Source: Streptomyces sp. CBMA123 (GTDB lineage Bacteria > Actinomycetota > Actinomycetes > Streptomycetales > Streptomycetaceae). From it: 46,768 nt of DNA. The DNA lies in the NCBI RefSeq assembly GCF_014596465.1, contig NZ_MECK01000423.1, forward strand, positions 1 through 46,768, read 5' to 3'. This document shows, in pieces, positions 1-8,664 of the stretch (position 1 is its first letter; the number at the start of each line of letters is the position of its first letter). A program made the translations under genes and the position numbers. The notes beneath the pieces were generated by a model. It was not told the origin of the DNA, did no database searches, and worked only from the letters and a program-made list of their open reading frames with translations.

Positions 1-129
1 CTGCGCAAGCACGGCGGCATGATCGTGCCGGCGCCCGTCCAGGCGGCGACGATCGCGGCGCTGGCCGACGACGCGCACGTGGCCGAGCAGCGGGAGCGGT
101 ACGCGGCCCGGCGCTCGGCGCTGCGGGGG
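1..129 (+). pseudogene. dapC: dapC fragment (succinyldiaminopimelate aminotransferase), open at left edge and truncated at right
   Basis: Frame 1 reads on from outside the window. It gives LRKHGGMIVPAPVQAA and then AHVAEQRERYAARRSALR, which I recognise as an internal segment of the actinobacterial class I aminotransferase DapC (diaminopimelate/lysine synthesis). After about codon 42 the similarity stops: the frame continues as Ala/Gly/Arg-rich sequence that is the antisense of the rho N-terminus and ends at 277-279. The C-terminal third expected in the family, including the SLYLW-type segment, is missing. The gene is therefore cut, either by a real rearrangement or by an assembly error. Identification is from memory of the family, without an alignment. 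Confidence 0.6.
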
Positions 130-215
130 CGGCGGGCCGGGGCAGCGGGGGCGGCGGCTGCGTCCGACGCTTCGGCGTCCGGGCGCGCGCCCATCAGATC
201 GGTGGAGTCGCTCAC
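117..215 (-). pseudogene. rho: 5' end of rho (transcription termination factor), cut after about 33 codons
   Basis: On the minus strand a GTG at 215 is preceded by the ribosome site GGAAGGA (222-228). It opens a frame reading VSDSTDLMGARPDAEASD followed by an Ala/Pro stretch and RRPRSA. This matches the low-complexity N-terminus of streptomycete Rho, and rho is the expected neighbour downstream of thrB. The next residues should be the conserved TGLxGMVLAELQ block; instead the frame runs into the antisense of dapC. Only the start of the gene and its leader are present. Overlap with the dapC fragment is about 10 bp. Confidence 0.6.
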
Positions 216-758
216 TAAGGGTCCTTCCCTGGAGCGGACGTCGGCCTGTCTGGCTCGGCGACCGGTTGTGCTGTCCTGACCAACGCTCGACTGCGTCGGT
301 CCGAGGCGGTGATCCCTCGAACGGCGGGAGCCTGTCGAGGGAGGGCTGCGAGGTGCGGTGCGTGAAGCACGGTGGTGCTGAGGTGGCGCGTGGGCGGGCC
401 GTGTGTCGGCCTCCCCAGAGGGCGTTGCCCCCACGCTGCCTGCGAATCCCGGGCCCCCGTCGCGTGACGGTGGCCCGCGCTCCGCCCGTCCTGTGCCTCG
501 AGGTGGGAGGCCGCGGGTGGGAGTCAGGTGCCGTCACGGCTTCGGGATGCGGCCGCATGTCGCGCAGGCAGGCTGCGTACGCGCTGCGGTGGGCTCCCGG
601 AGAATCGTCGCCCCGGACATCGTGGCGGTTCCACGGCAGTGGAACGCTGGGATCGGGACGCGGCGCACCGAGCCCCGGAGGGCACCTGGTGCAGCAATGA
701 GGTTAACACTACCGACCCCCTCAGACATTCCCCGACCTCGGGCTTGCCAATCGTGTCC
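216..758. other. Intergenic leader region between rho and thrB
   Basis: About 540 bases with no convincing gene on either strand; the frames present are short and not protein-like. A minus-oriented -10-like TAGTGT followed by AACCTCATTG lies near 696-701, so rho may have a leader of over 400 nt. A perfect 7-bp inverted repeat (CCCTCGA at 314-320, TCGAGGG at 335-341) sits about 100 nt upstream of the rho start. Long leaders are plausible for rho because it is autoregulated in other bacteria; that is inference here. Confidence 0.4.
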
Positions 759-787
759 GGACGGCCCGGCTCGGCGCCGGGCCGTCC
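759..787 (-). terminator. Hairpin terminator downstream of thrB
   Basis: A perfect 12-bp stem (GGACGGCCCGGC at 759-770 with GCCGGGCCGTCC at 776-787) and a 5-nt loop start 19 bases past the thrB stop. There is no long U tract, as is usual for streptomycete terminators. Confidence 0.75.
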
Positions 788-806
788 TGCCTGCTCAGCG
801 GGCAGT

Positions 807-1745
807 TCAGACGTCCAGCGGGAGCACGGTGGCCCCGGTGCGGTCGACGCCGAGCCGGTGCGCGGCGAACGCCGGGTCGCCGCCGTGGCCGTGGTGTCCG
901 GCAAAGGAGAGCACCTTGTCGACGCCCGCCTCGTCGGTGAGCGCCAGCACGGTCGGACCGGCGCCGGAGATGACCGCGGGGACGCCCTCCGCGCGCAGCA
1001 CGCCGACCAGCGCGGCGCTGTCCGGCATGGCGGAGGCGCGGTAGTCCTGGTGCAGCCGGTCCTCGGTGGCGGCGAGGAGCAGTTCGGGCCGCCGGGTCAA
1101 CGCCTCCACCATCAGCGCGGAGCGGCCCGCGTTGACGGCGGCGTCGGCCAGCGGGACGGTCTTCGGCAGCAGGCCGCGGGCGGTCTCGGTGAGCACCTCG
1201 CCGGCCGGGACGAACACGACCGGGACGACCTGCTCGGAGGGCTCCAGGGCGACCGCCCTGGCCGCCTCCTCGTCGGTCCAGGCGATGGTGAAGTTGCCGC
1301 GCAGGCAGGCCGCGACGTTGTCCGGGTGGCCCTCCAGCTCGGAGGCGAGGGCCAGCAGCGCGTCGTCGTCCAGCGCGGACGGGCCGCCGATGGTGACGGC
1401 CCGGGCCGCCACGATGCCGGCGCAGATGGCGGCCGAGGAGGATCCCAGGCCGCGGCCGTGCGGTATCCGGTTGGCGCAGACCACTTCGAGGCCGCGCGGC
1501 TGGCCGCCGAGCCGGTCGAAGGCGGCCCGCATCGAGCGGACCAGCAGGTGGCGCTCGTCCCGGGGCAGCGTCTCGGCGCCCTCACCGGCGATGTCGACGG
1601 CAAGACCGGAGTCGGAGACCCGGACGACCACGTCGTCGTAGAGACTCAGCGCGAGCCCGAAGGCGTCGAAGCCCGGGCCGAGGTTGGCGCTGGTCGCGGG
1701 AACCCTGACCCGGACGGCGGCGGCACGGAACGCGGGACCGGCCAT
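807..1745 (-). CDS. thrB: Homoserine kinase
   Basis: Phosphorylates L-homoserine with ATP, the step before threonine synthase. The 312-residue protein has the normal length for the GHMP kinase family. Seen: the N-terminal VPATSANLGPGFDAFG (residues 15-30), the GHMP ATP-binding motif PHGRGLGSSSAA (95-106), and the C-terminal glycine motif AVISGAGPTVLAL (257-269). The ATG at 1745 is chosen because AGGAG lies about 9 nt upstream and the family starts just before the VRVPATSANLGPG block. It follows thrC and hom on the same strand, but 367 bp and a strong hairpin separate it from thrC, so it probably has its own promoter as well. Confidence 0.96.
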   Translation of the reverse strand: MAGPAFRAAAVRVRVPATSANLGPGFDAFGLALSLYDDVVVRVSDSGLAVDIAGEGAETLPRDERHLLVRSMRAAFDRLGGQPRGLEVVCANRIPHGRGLGSSSAAICAGIVAARAVTIGGPSALDDDALLALASELEGHPDNVAACLRGNFTIAWTDEEAARAVALEPSEQVVPVVFVPAGEVLTETARGLLPKTVPLADAAVNAGRSALMVEALTRRPELLLAATEDRLHQDYRASAMPDSAALVGVLRAEGVPAVISGAGPTVLALTDEAGVDKVLSFAGHHGHGGDPAFAAHRLGVDRTGATVLPLDV

Positions 1746-2062
1746 GCGGTGGACTCTCCTGGAGAAATCGGGCGGCGCGGAGCGCGTCGTCGGTGCGAGG
1801 GTGGGGGAAGGGCCGCGGACCACTCGGGTGTGGCGGTCACAGTCGTCGGCGCGGCCCGTACGTAGGACGGGCCCGGGGCATGTGCCACACGGCCGAACCC
1901 AGAGTATCGAAGAGAGGTTCCCCAGTGGTACACCCCGTGGGCCTTCGATCTGGTGTGTTGCCGGTTCTGGCCGGAATGCGCACCCCTCCCGGTCAGGGAG
2001 GGGGGTGGAATCGGATCGGAATGCGAAGCGGAATTGACACCAAAGTGTCACCGGAGAACTTT
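1746..2062 (-). promoter_or_regulatory. thrB upstream region with perfect palindrome
   Basis: No gene is seen here. The segment between the thrC terminator and thrB must hold the thrB promoter if the terminator is efficient. At 2035-2050 there is a perfect interrupted palindrome, TGACAC CAAA GTGTCA, a candidate operator. The stretch 1975-2050 is lower in GC than its surroundings. I see no convincing -35/-10 pair, so the promoter position is not called. Confidence 0.4.
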
Positions 2063-2094
2063 GACGGGCCGACCCCCGAAAGGGGCGGCCCGTC
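2063..2094 (-). terminator. Hairpin terminator downstream of thrC
   Basis: GACGGGCCG (2063-2071) pairs perfectly with CGGCCCGTC (2086-2094), with an inner CCCC/GGGG extension closing a short purine loop. It begins 20 bases after the thrC stop and would separate thrB from hom-thrC transcripts. Confidence 0.75.
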
Positions 2095-2113
2095 GAAGTG
2101 TCAGACCCCGTCG

Positions 2114-3211
2114 TCAGTCGAGCAGTCCGAGCCGCTGGGCCGCGGCCGCCGGGTCGACCGGGACGATCTGCGGCTGCGGCGCGCCGGCCACCGCCCAGTC
2201 CGGGTCCTTGAGTCCGTTGCCGGTCACCGTGCAGACGATCCGCTGGCCCGGGTCGACCAGGCCGGCCTCCGCCTTGGCCAGCAGGCCGGCCACCGAGGCG
2301 GCCGAGGCGGGCTCCACGAAGACGCCCTCCTGTGAGGCCAACAGCCGGTAGGCGGACAGGATCTGACGATCCGTCACCTTGTCGATGAGGCCGCCGGACT
2401 CGTCCCGCGCGGCGAGCGCGAAGTCCCAGGAGGCCGGGTTGCCGATCCGGATCGCGGTGGCGATGGTCTGCGGCTTGAGGACGGGCGCGCCATCCACGAT
2501 CGGGGCCGAGCCGGCCGCCTGGAAGCCCCACATCCGCGGGGTGCGCGCGGCCATCCCGTCGGTGGCGTACTCCCGGTAGCCCTTCCAGTAGGCGGTGATG
2601 TTGCCCGCGTTGCCGACCGGCAGGACGTGGATGTCCGGGGCGTCGCCGAGCATGTCGACGATCTCGAAGGCCGCCGTCTTCTGGCCCTCGATCCGCACCG
2701 GGTTCACCGAGTTGACCAGCGCCACCGGGTACTTCTCGGACAGTTCGCGGGCCAGCGTCAGACAGTCGTCGAAGTTGCCGTCGACCTGCAGGATCCGGGC
2801 GCCGTGCACCAGCGCCTGGCCCATCTTGCCCAGGGCGATCTTGCCCTGCGGGACGAGCACCGCGGAGACCATCCCGGCCCGCACCGCGTACGCGGCGGCG
2901 GAGGCCGAGGTGTTGCCGGTGGACGCGCAGATGACGGCCTGCGCGCCCTCCTCCTTGGCCTTGGAGATGGCCATCGTCATCCCGCGGTCCTTGAAGGAGC
3001 CGGTCGGGTTGGCGCCCTCGACCTTGAGGTAGACCTCGCAGCCGGTGCGCTCGGAGAGCACCTGGGCGGGTACCAGGGGCGTGCCGCCCTCCAGCAGGGT
3101 GACCACCGGGGTGGCCGCGGTGACCGGCAGGCGGTCCCGGTACTCCTCGATCAGGCCGCGCCACTGGTGGGTGTGCGCGCCTCGGACGACGTTCTCGGCA
3201 ACGGCGTTCAT
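2114..3211 (-). CDS. thrC: Threonine synthase
   Basis: PLP-dependent enzyme (fold type II) converting O-phosphohomoserine to threonine. 365 residues, typical of the short actinobacterial form. Seen: the PLP-lysine motif [15 protein letters not shown] with Lys74, the [14 protein letters not shown] segment, and the phosphate-binding glycine loop [15 protein letters not shown]. The ATG at 3211 is preceded by AAGGAA. That site overlaps the hom stop codon, and the gap to hom is only 10 nt, so the two genes are very likely co-transcribed and translationally coupled. A strong hairpin follows the stop. Confidence 0.96.
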   Translation of the reverse strand: MNAVAENVVRGAHTHQWRGLIEEYRDRLPVTAATPVVTLLEGGTPLVPAQVLSERTGCEVYLKVEGANPTGSFKDRGMTMAISKAKEEGAQAVICASTGNTSASAAAYAVRAGMVSAVLVPQGKIALGKMGQALVHGARILQVDGNFDDCLTLARELSEKYPVALVNSVNPVRIEGQKTAAFEIVDMLGDAPDIHVLPVGNAGNITAYWKGYREYATDGMAARTPRMWGFQAAGSAPIVDGAPVLKPQTIATAIRIGNPASWDFALAARDESGGLIDKVTDRQILSAYRLLASQEGVFVEPASAASVAGLLAKAEAGLVDPGQRIVCTVTGNGLKDPDWAVAGAPQPQIVPVDPAAAAQRLGLLD

Positions 3212-3221
3212 GGCTGGTTCC

Positions 3222-4514
3222 TTATTCCCCTTCGACCCGCATGATGCTGGCCACGTCCCGCACGCTGTCCAGCGCGCGGAGCTTGTCGACCGTCGCCGAC
3301 AGCGCGGCGTCGGTGGCACGGTGGGTGACCACGACGAGCGAGGCGTCGCCGTCGCGGCCCTGCTGGCGCACGGTGTCGATGGAGACGCCGTGCTCGGCGA
3401 AGACGGACGCGACCTGGGCGAGCACGCCCGCCCGGTCGTCCACGTCCAGGCTGACGTGGTAGCGGGTGACCACCTCGTCCATCGGCTTGGCGGGCAGCCG
3501 CGTGTACACGGAGTCACCGGGACCGGTGGACCCGGCCAGCTTGTTGCGGCAGACCGCGACCAGGTCGCCGAGCACCGCGGAGGCGGTCGGCGAGCCGCCC
3601 GCGCCGGGGCCGTAGAACATCAGCCGGCCGGCCGCCTCGGCCTCGACGAACACCGCGTTGTACGCCTCGCGGACGGACGCCAGCGGGTGCGAGAGCGGGA
3701 TCATCGCCGGGTGGACGCGCGCGGTGACGGACTCGCCGTCGGCGGCGCGCTCGCAGATCGCGAGCAGCTTGACCACGGCGCCCATCTCCTTGGCGGAGGC
3801 GATGTCGGCGGCGGTCACCTCGGTGATGCCCTCGCGGTAGACGTCCGCCGCGGTGACCTTGGTGTGGAAGGCGATCCCGGCCAGGATCGCGGCCTTGGCG
3901 GCGGCGTCGAAGCCCTCGACGTCGGCCGTCGGGTCGGCCTCGGCGTAACCGAGCGCGGTGGCCTCCTCCAGCGCCTCCGAGTAGCCGGCGCCGGTGGTGT
4001 CCATCTTGTCGAGGATGAAGTTGGTGGTGCCGTTGACGATGCCCAGCACCCGGTTGACCTTGTCCCCGGCGAGGGACTCGCGCAGCGGGCGCAGCAGCGG
4101 GATCGCGCCCGCCACCGCGGCCTCGTAGTACAGGTCGACCCCGGCCGCGGCGGCGGCCGCGTGCAGTTCGGTGCCGTCCTGGGCGAGCAGCGCCTTGTTG
4201 GCGCTGACCACCGAGGCGCCCTGCCGGAAGGCGGACAGGATCAGCGATTTGGAGGGCTCGATCCCGCCCACCACCTCGACCACCACGTCGATGTCGCCCC
4301 GGCCCACCAGGGCCTCGGCGTCCGTGGTGATCAGGTGCTCGGGCACTCCGGGACGCACCCGGCCGGCCCGGCGGACCGCGATCCCGGCGAGCTCGACCGG
4401 GGCACCGATGCGAGCGGCGAGGTCGTCGGCCGTCGTCGTCATGATGCGCGCCACCTCGGAGCCCACCACACCACAACCCAGCAACGCCACCTTCAGCGGG
4501 CGCGTACGCATCAT
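3222..4514 (-). CDS. hom: Homoserine dehydrogenase
   Basis: Reduces aspartate semialdehyde to homoserine, the branch point between lysine and threonine/methionine. 430 residues. Seen: the N-terminal Rossmann motif [14 protein letters not shown] (GxGxxG at 13-18), the catalytic-domain segments [17 protein letters not shown] and [11 protein letters not shown], and a C-terminal ACT domain (about 350-430, [20 protein letters not shown]) as expected for threonine feedback control. Tandem ATGs occur at 4514 and 4511; GGAG lies just upstream and either could be used. It is the first gene of the hom-thrC unit. 137 bp without a gene separate it from lysA. Confidence 0.96.
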   Translation of the reverse strand: MMRTRPLKVALLGCGVVGSEVARIMTTTADDLAARIGAPVELAGIAVRRAGRVRPGVPEHLITTDAEALVGRGDIDVVVEVVGGIEPSKSLILSAFRQGASVVSANKALLAQDGTELHAAAAAAGVDLYYEAAVAGAIPLLRPLRESLAGDKVNRVLGIVNGTTNFILDKMDTTGAGYSEALEEATALGYAEADPTADVEGFDAAAKAAILAGIAFHTKVTAADVYREGITEVTAADIASAKEMGAVVKLLAICERAADGESVTARVHPAMIPLSHPLASVREAYNAVFVEAEAAGRLMFYGPGAGGSPTASAVLGDLVAVCRNKLAGSTGPGDSVYTRLPAKPMDEVVTRYHVSLDVDDRAGVLAQVASVFAEHGVSIDTVRQQGRDGDASLVVVTHRATDAALSATVDKLRALDSVRDVASIMRVEGE

Positions 4515-4651
4515 CCGACTCCGCTCTGCATTCTTCGTCTTCGGTATTTCCGGCGGTTATTCGGGGGCCGCCGGGAACTTCGGTCCGTACCAGTCTCGGG
4601 GACTTTCCGCACGGATCTACGGTCGTTCCATGATCTGAGACGAGAATTTCG

Positions 4652-6043
4652 TCATCCGATATCCAGGCGCAGGAGATCTTCCTCCGTCTCGCGCCGGACG
4701 ATCACCCGGGCCGCACCGTCCTTGACGGCGAGCACGGGGGGCTTGAGGGCGTGGTTGTAGTTGCTCGCCATCGAGCGGCAGTAGGCGCCGGTGGCGGGCA
4801 CCGCGATCAGGTCGCCCGGGGCCAGGTCGGCCGGCAGGAAGGCATCCCGGACGACGATGTCACCGGACTCGCAGTGCTTGCCGACCACCCGGACCAGCAT
4901 CGGCTCGGCGTCACTGGTGCGCGACACCAGGGCCACCGAGTACTCGGCGTCGTACAGCGCGGTGCGGATGTTGTCGGACATCCCGCCGTCCACGCTGACG
5001 TAGGTGCGCAGGCCCTCCAGCGGCTTCACCGTGCCGACCTCGTACAGGGTGAACGCGGTCGGGCCGACGATCGCCCGGCCCGGCTCCACGCTCAGCCGGG
5101 GGGTGCTCAGGCCCGCGGCGGCGCACTCCCGGCGGACGATCTCGGCCAGCGCGGCGGCGATCTCGGCCGGCTCGCGCGGGTCGTCCTCGCTGGTGTACGC
5201 GATGCCCAGGCCGCCGCCGAGGTCGATCTCGGGCAGTTCGACGCCGTGCTCGTCGCGGATCCCGGCCAGCAGGCCGACCACCCGGCGGGCGGCGACCTCG
5301 AAGCCCGCCATGTCGAAGATCTGCGAGCCGATGTGCGAGTGGATGCCGCGCAGCTCCAGGCTGTCGTGGCCGAGCACCCGGCGCACCGCCTCGGCGGCCG
5401 CTCCCCCGGTCAGCGACAGGCCGAACTTCTGGTCCTCGTGGGCGGTCGCGATGAACTCGTGGGTGTGCGCCTCGACGCCGACGGTGATCCGGATCAGCAC
5501 CCGCTGGCGCACGCCCTGGCGGGCGGCGATCGCGGCCAGGCGCTCGATCTCCGCGTAGGAGTCGACCACGATGTGCCCGATCCCGGTCTTCACCGCGTGC
5601 TCGAGTTCGTCCACCGACTTGTTGTTGCCGTGCAGCGCGATCCGCTCCGGCGGCATCCCGGCGGCCAGCGCCACCGCCAGCTCGCCGACGCTGCACACGT
5701 CGAGGTTGAGGCCCTCCTCGTGCAGCCAGCGCACGATCGCCTTGGAGAGGAACGCCTTCCCGGCGTAGTAGACGTCCGCGTCGGTGCCGAAGGCGTCCCG
5801 CCAGGCGCGGGCCCGGGCGCGGAAGTCCTCCTCGTCCAGCACGTAGGCCGGGGTGCCGAACTCGGCCGCCAGCCGCTTGACGTCGATCCCGCCGACGGTG
5901 GCCACGCCCTCGGCGTCACGGGCGACGGTCCGTGACCAGACCTTGGGGTCGAGCGCGTTCAGGTCGGCCGGCGGGGCCTGGTAGTGGCCCTCGGGCAGGA
6001 CGTCGCCGTGGCGGGGGCCTGCGGGGTGTGCGGAGCGACTCAT
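4652..6043 (-). CDS. lysA: Diaminopimelate decarboxylase
   Basis: Last step of lysine synthesis, decarboxylating meso-DAP with PLP. 463 residues. Seen: the PLP lysine in [14 protein letters not shown] (Lys96), HGNNKS, the [12 protein letters not shown] glycine motif, the [12 protein letters not shown] segment, and the CESGD active-site motif near the C-terminus. The ATG at 6043 gives the usual N-terminus; a GAAGGA lies 10-15 nt upstream. It lies downstream of argS on the same strand, the argS-lysA order known from other actinobacteria, but a long hairpin sits between them. Confidence 0.96.
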   Translation of the reverse strand: MSRSAHPAGPRHGDVLPEGHYQAPPADLNALDPKVWSRTVARDAEGVATVGGIDVKRLAAEFGTPAYVLDEEDFRARARAWRDAFGTDADVYYAGKAFLSKAIVRWLHEEGLNLDVCSVGELAVALAAGMPPERIALHGNNKSVDELEHAVKTGIGHIVVDSYAEIERLAAIAARQGVRQRVLIRITVGVEAHTHEFIATAHEDQKFGLSLTGGAAAEAVRRVLGHDSLELRGIHSHIGSQIFDMAGFEVAARRVVGLLAGIRDEHGVELPEIDLGGGLGIAYTSEDDPREPAEIAAALAEIVRRECAAAGLSTPRLSVEPGRAIVGPTAFTLYEVGTVKPLEGLRTYVSVDGGMSDNIRTALYDAEYSVALVSRTSDAEPMLVRVVGKHCESGDIVVRDAFLPADLAPGDLIAVPATGAYCRSMASNYNHALKPPVLAVKDGAARVIVRRETEEDLLRLDIG

Positions 6044-6072
6044 GTCGACAAGTCCTTCGAGACCTATGGCGA

Positions 6073-6109
6073 GGGGCGGCGACGGTCCCCGTTGACCGTC
6101 AGCCGCCCC
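6073..6109 (-). terminator. Long hairpin between argS and lysA
   Basis: GGGGCGGC (6073-6080) pairs with GCCGCCCC (6102-6109), and inside it GACGGT pairs with ACCGTC, making 14 base pairs with one unpaired A and an 8-nt loop. It lies 24 nt after the argS stop and 30 nt before the lysA start. It may terminate argS, or act as a leader structure of lysA. Confidence 0.65.
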
Positions 6110-6132
6110 CGCTGTGCGCTTGGGGGTGGTGC

Positions 6133-7794
6133 TTACATCCGCTCGGGCGCCGTCACGCCCAGGAGCGTGAGGCCGTTGGCGACGACCGTGCGCGTCGCGT
6201 CGGCCAGCCAGAGGCGGGCGCGCGTGAGGTCCGTGACCTCCTCGTCGCCCCGGGGCAGGATGCGGCAGTTGTCGTAGAAGCGGTGGTACTTGGCCGCCAG
6301 CTCCTCCAGGTAGACGGCGACCCGGTGCGGCTCGCGCAGCTCGCCGGCCGCGGCCAGCACGCGCGGGAACTCGCCGAGGTGGCCGAGCAGGTCGGACTCC
6401 CAGTCGGTGGCCAGCAGCTCCGGCTTGAAGTCCTCGGCCGCACCGCGCGTGATGCCGTGCTCGTCGGCGTTGCGCTGCACCGCGCACATCCGCGAGTGGG
6501 CGTACTGGACGTAGTAGACCCGGTTCTCGTTGGTCTGGCTGGTCAGGATGTTGATGTCCAGCGTGATCGTCGAGTCCGTGGAGGAACGCGCCAGGGTGTA
6601 GCGGGCGGCGTCGACGCCGATCCACTCGACCACGTCGTCGATCGTGATGATGTTGCCGGCCCGCTTGGACATGCGGACCTCTTCGCCGTCGCGAAGCATC
6701 TTCACGAACTGGCCGATCTTCACCTCGATGTTGCGGTTCATGTCGTCGCCCGCGCAGGCCGCGATGGCCTTGAGGCGGTTGACGTAGCCGTGGTGGTCGG
6801 CGCCCAGCATGTAGAGCGCGACCTCGGCGCCGCGGTCCCGCTTGGACAGGTAGTACGCGGCGTCGGCGGCGAAGTAGGTCTTGTCGCCGTCGGCCTTGAC
6901 CAGGACGCGGTCCTTGTCGTCGCCGAAGTCGGTGGTGCGCAGGAAGACCGCGCCGTCCTGGTCGAAGACGTGGCCCTGCTCGCGCAGCCGGTCGATGGCC
7001 TTCTCGACGGCGCCGGAGTCGTGCAGCGTCTTCTCCGAGAACCACACGTCGAAGTGGGTGCCGAACTCGTCCATCGAGCGCTTGATCTCGGCCACCATGA
7101 GCTTGAGGCCCTCGGTGCGGAAGACCTCCAGCTGCTCGGCCTCGGGCAGGTCGAGCACGCCCGGGATCGCGTCGGTGAGGGTCTTGGCGATGTCGACGAT
7201 GTACTCGCCGACGTAGCCGCCCTCGGGCACCTCGCGGCCGTTCGCGGCGGCCTGCAGGGAGGCGGCGAACTTGGTGATCTGCACACCGGCGTCGTTGAGG
7301 TAGTACTCGGTGGTGACGTCGGCGCCGGAGGCCCGCAGCACGCGCGCCAGCGAGTCGCCGACGGCGGCCCAGCGGACGCCGCCGATGTGGATCGGGCCGG
7401 TCGGGTTGGCGGAGACGAACTCCAGGTTGATCTTCAGGCCCTTGAGGGCCTCGTTGCGGCCGTAGGCCTCGCCCGCCTCGACGATGGTGCGGGCGAGCGC
7501 ACCGGCGGTGGCGGTGTCCAGGGTGATGTTCAGGAAGCCCGGACCGGCGATGTCGACCTTGGCGACGCCGGTGATCCCTCGCAGGCGTCCGGCCAGGACC
7601 TCGGCAATGGCTCGCGGCGGCTTGCCGGCCGCCTTGGCGAGCTGGAGGGCCACGTTCGTCGCGTAGTCGCCGTGGTCCCGGTTCTTGGGCCGCTCGACCG
7701 TCACGTGCTCGGGCACGGCGACGGACAGCTCGCCCGCCTCGACGGCGGAGCTCACTGCGGCCTGGATTGCCTGGGAAAGGTCTGCGGGGGTCAC
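6133..7794 (-). CDS. argS: Arginyl-tRNA synthetase
   Basis: Class I aminoacyl-tRNA synthetase that charges tRNA-Arg. About 553 residues. Seen: the Arg-tRNA synthetase N-terminal domain ([16 protein letters not shown], 39-54), the HIGH-like motif PTGPIHIGG (131-139), the KMSKS-equivalent [11 protein letters not shown] (371-381) and a C-terminal DALR-type anticodon domain ending at [10 protein letters not shown]. The GTG at 7794 (VTPADLSQ) is my preferred start because homologues begin near there. An upstream GTG at 7833 would add 13 residues, and neither has a strong ribosome site. A tRNA-Arg gene lies 0.7 kb away on the other strand. Confidence 0.94.
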   Translation of the reverse strand: MTPADLSQAIQAAVSSAVEAGELSVAVPEHVTVERPKNRDHGDYATNVALQLAKAAGKPPRAIAEVLAGRLRGITGVAKVDIAGPGFLNITLDTATAGALARTIVEAGEAYGRNEALKGLKINLEFVSANPTGPIHIGGVRWAAVGDSLARVLRASGADVTTEYYLNDAGVQITKFAASLQAAANGREVPEGGYVGEYIVDIAKTLTDAIPGVLDLPEAEQLEVFRTEGLKLMVAEIKRSMDEFGTHFDVWFSEKTLHDSGAVEKAIDRLREQGHVFDQDGAVFLRTTDFGDDKDRVLVKADGDKTYFAADAAYYLSKRDRGAEVALYMLGADHHGYVNRLKAIAACAGDDMNRNIEVKIGQFVKMLRDGEEVRMSKRAGNIITIDDVVEWIGVDAARYTLARSSTDSTITLDINILTSQTNENRVYYVQYAHSRMCAVQRNADEHGITRGAAEDFKPELLATDWESDLLGHLGEFPRVLAAAGELREPHRVAVYLEELAAKYHRFYDNCRILPRGDEEVTDLTRARLWLADATRTVVANGLTLLGVTAPERM

Positions 7795-7879
7795 GACGCC
7801 AAGCGTAGGCGAGACGGGGTACCCGCCCGCCACTCGGTTTGCCGGTTGAGACGCCGCGGCACCGCTCCGCCGGGGGGTG

Positions 7880-8308
7880 TCAGCCGCGATCAGTCCGTTC
7901 TGTTCGCTCAGGGCGAAACGCTTCGGACCGTTCCCCGGCCCGCATCAACCGCCGGACCAGGGCCACCAGGTCGGCGGGGTCGAAGGGCTTGCCGAGGTAG
8001 CCGTCCACCCCGACCGCCTCCCCCAGGTCGAGGTCCGCCGGGGTGCAGGCGCTCACGATCGCGATCGGCAGCCCGCTGGTGTCCGGGGTCGCGCGCAGCC
8101 GGGCCGCCGTCCGCAGGCCGTCCAGCCGCGGCATCATCACGTCCAGCGTCACCACGTCGGGCTTCACCCGGCGGATCACCTCCAGGCACTCGGCGCCGTC
8201 GGCGGCGGTCACCACCTCGAAGCCCTCCAGCTCCAGGTTGACCCTGATCAGCTGGCGGATCACCTCGCTGTCGTCCACCACGAGGACCCGCCCGGACACT
8301 CCCGACAC
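7880..8308 (-). CDS. Single-domain response regulator (receiver only)
   Basis: 142-residue CheY-like receiver with no output domain. Seen: the acidic pair in RVLVVDDSEVIRQL, the phospho-acceptor Asp56 in VVTLDVMMPRLDG, Ser86 and Lys107 in GYLGKPF. No sensor kinase is adjacent, so it is an orphan. Two GTG starts are possible: 8308, used here, and 8299, which has GGTGAGG at better spacing. The C-terminus is basic and acidic (RPERTERTDRG) and looks disordered. It sits 85 bp upstream of argS on the same strand. The role is unknown; a partner-binding or phosphorelay protein is likely from the fold. Confidence 0.88.
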   Translation of the reverse strand: MSGVSGRVLVVDDSEVIRQLIRVNLELEGFEVVTAADGAECLEVIRRVKPDVVTLDVMMPRLDGLRTAARLRATPDTSGLPIAIVSACTPADLDLGEAVGVDGYLGKPFDPADLVALVRRLMRAGERSEAFRPERTERTDRG

Positions 8309-8442
8309 CTCACCGAGGGTATCGGCGACCCCAGCGCCCCGTCCGGCCTTTGGGCACTTCCGCCCACCGGACCGCCCGGCCCGCCCGGCCCGCCCCGACG
8401 ATCTTTCCGGAAACCCGTGCACGGACGCCGCTGGAAGCCTGG

Positions 8443-8448
8443 TAGTGT
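8443..8448 (+). promoter_or_regulatory. Candidate -10 box for tRNA-Arg
   Basis: TAGTGT lies 41 nt before the mature tRNA start and fits the TAnnnT -10 of the major sigma factor. A -35 is not clear (about CACGGA at 8420-8425, 17-nt spacer). No other gene on this strand would use it. Confidence 0.35.
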
Positions 8449-8488
8449 TCATCCCGTCGGAACGCGCAAGTGACCGACAGGCCAAGAG

Positions 8489-8560
8489 GCCCCCGTAGCT
8501 CAGGGGATAGAGCACCGCCCTCCGGAGGCGGGTGCGTAGGTTCGAATCCTACCGGGGGCA
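8489..8560 (+). tRNA. tRNA-Arg (anticodon CCG)
   Basis: A complete cloverleaf is visible. The acceptor stem GCCCCCG/CGGGGGC, the D arm GCTC/GAGC, the anticodon stem CCGCC/GGCGG with loop CTCCGGA (anticodon CCG, reading CGG), and the T arm GTAGG/CCTAC with loop TTCGAAT all pair. The discriminator base is A at 8560. CCA is not encoded, as is common in streptomycetes. Confidence 0.96.
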
Positions 8561-8580
8561 CTTCGCAGCAAGTGCAACTG

Positions 8581-8620
8581 AGGCCCAGATCAGTGGAGTT
8601 GAATCCACGGATCTGGGCCT
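8581..8620 (+). terminator. Terminator downstream of tRNA-Arg
   Basis: AGGCCCAGATC (8581-8591) pairs perfectly with GATCTGGGCCT (8610-8620), and inside it GTGGA pairs with TCCAC around a 6-nt loop. It starts 20 nt after the tRNA and could also stop the opposing protease gene. Confidence 0.85.
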
Positions 8621-8664
8621 TCGTCATGCCCGGGCACGGCTGCCCCCGGGCCGGTGCCGCCGGG

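Noticed and set aside
403..1865. Several overlapping frames of 200-440 codons between rho and thrB on the plus strand
   Set aside because: Low-complexity Arg/Gly/Ala translations that run antisense into thrB; no domain is recognisable.
8489..8560. tRNA-Arg as an attachment site of an integrated element
   Set aside because: No integrase, no repeated tRNA 3' end and no foreign-looking DNA follows; a normal terminator lies 20 nt downstream.
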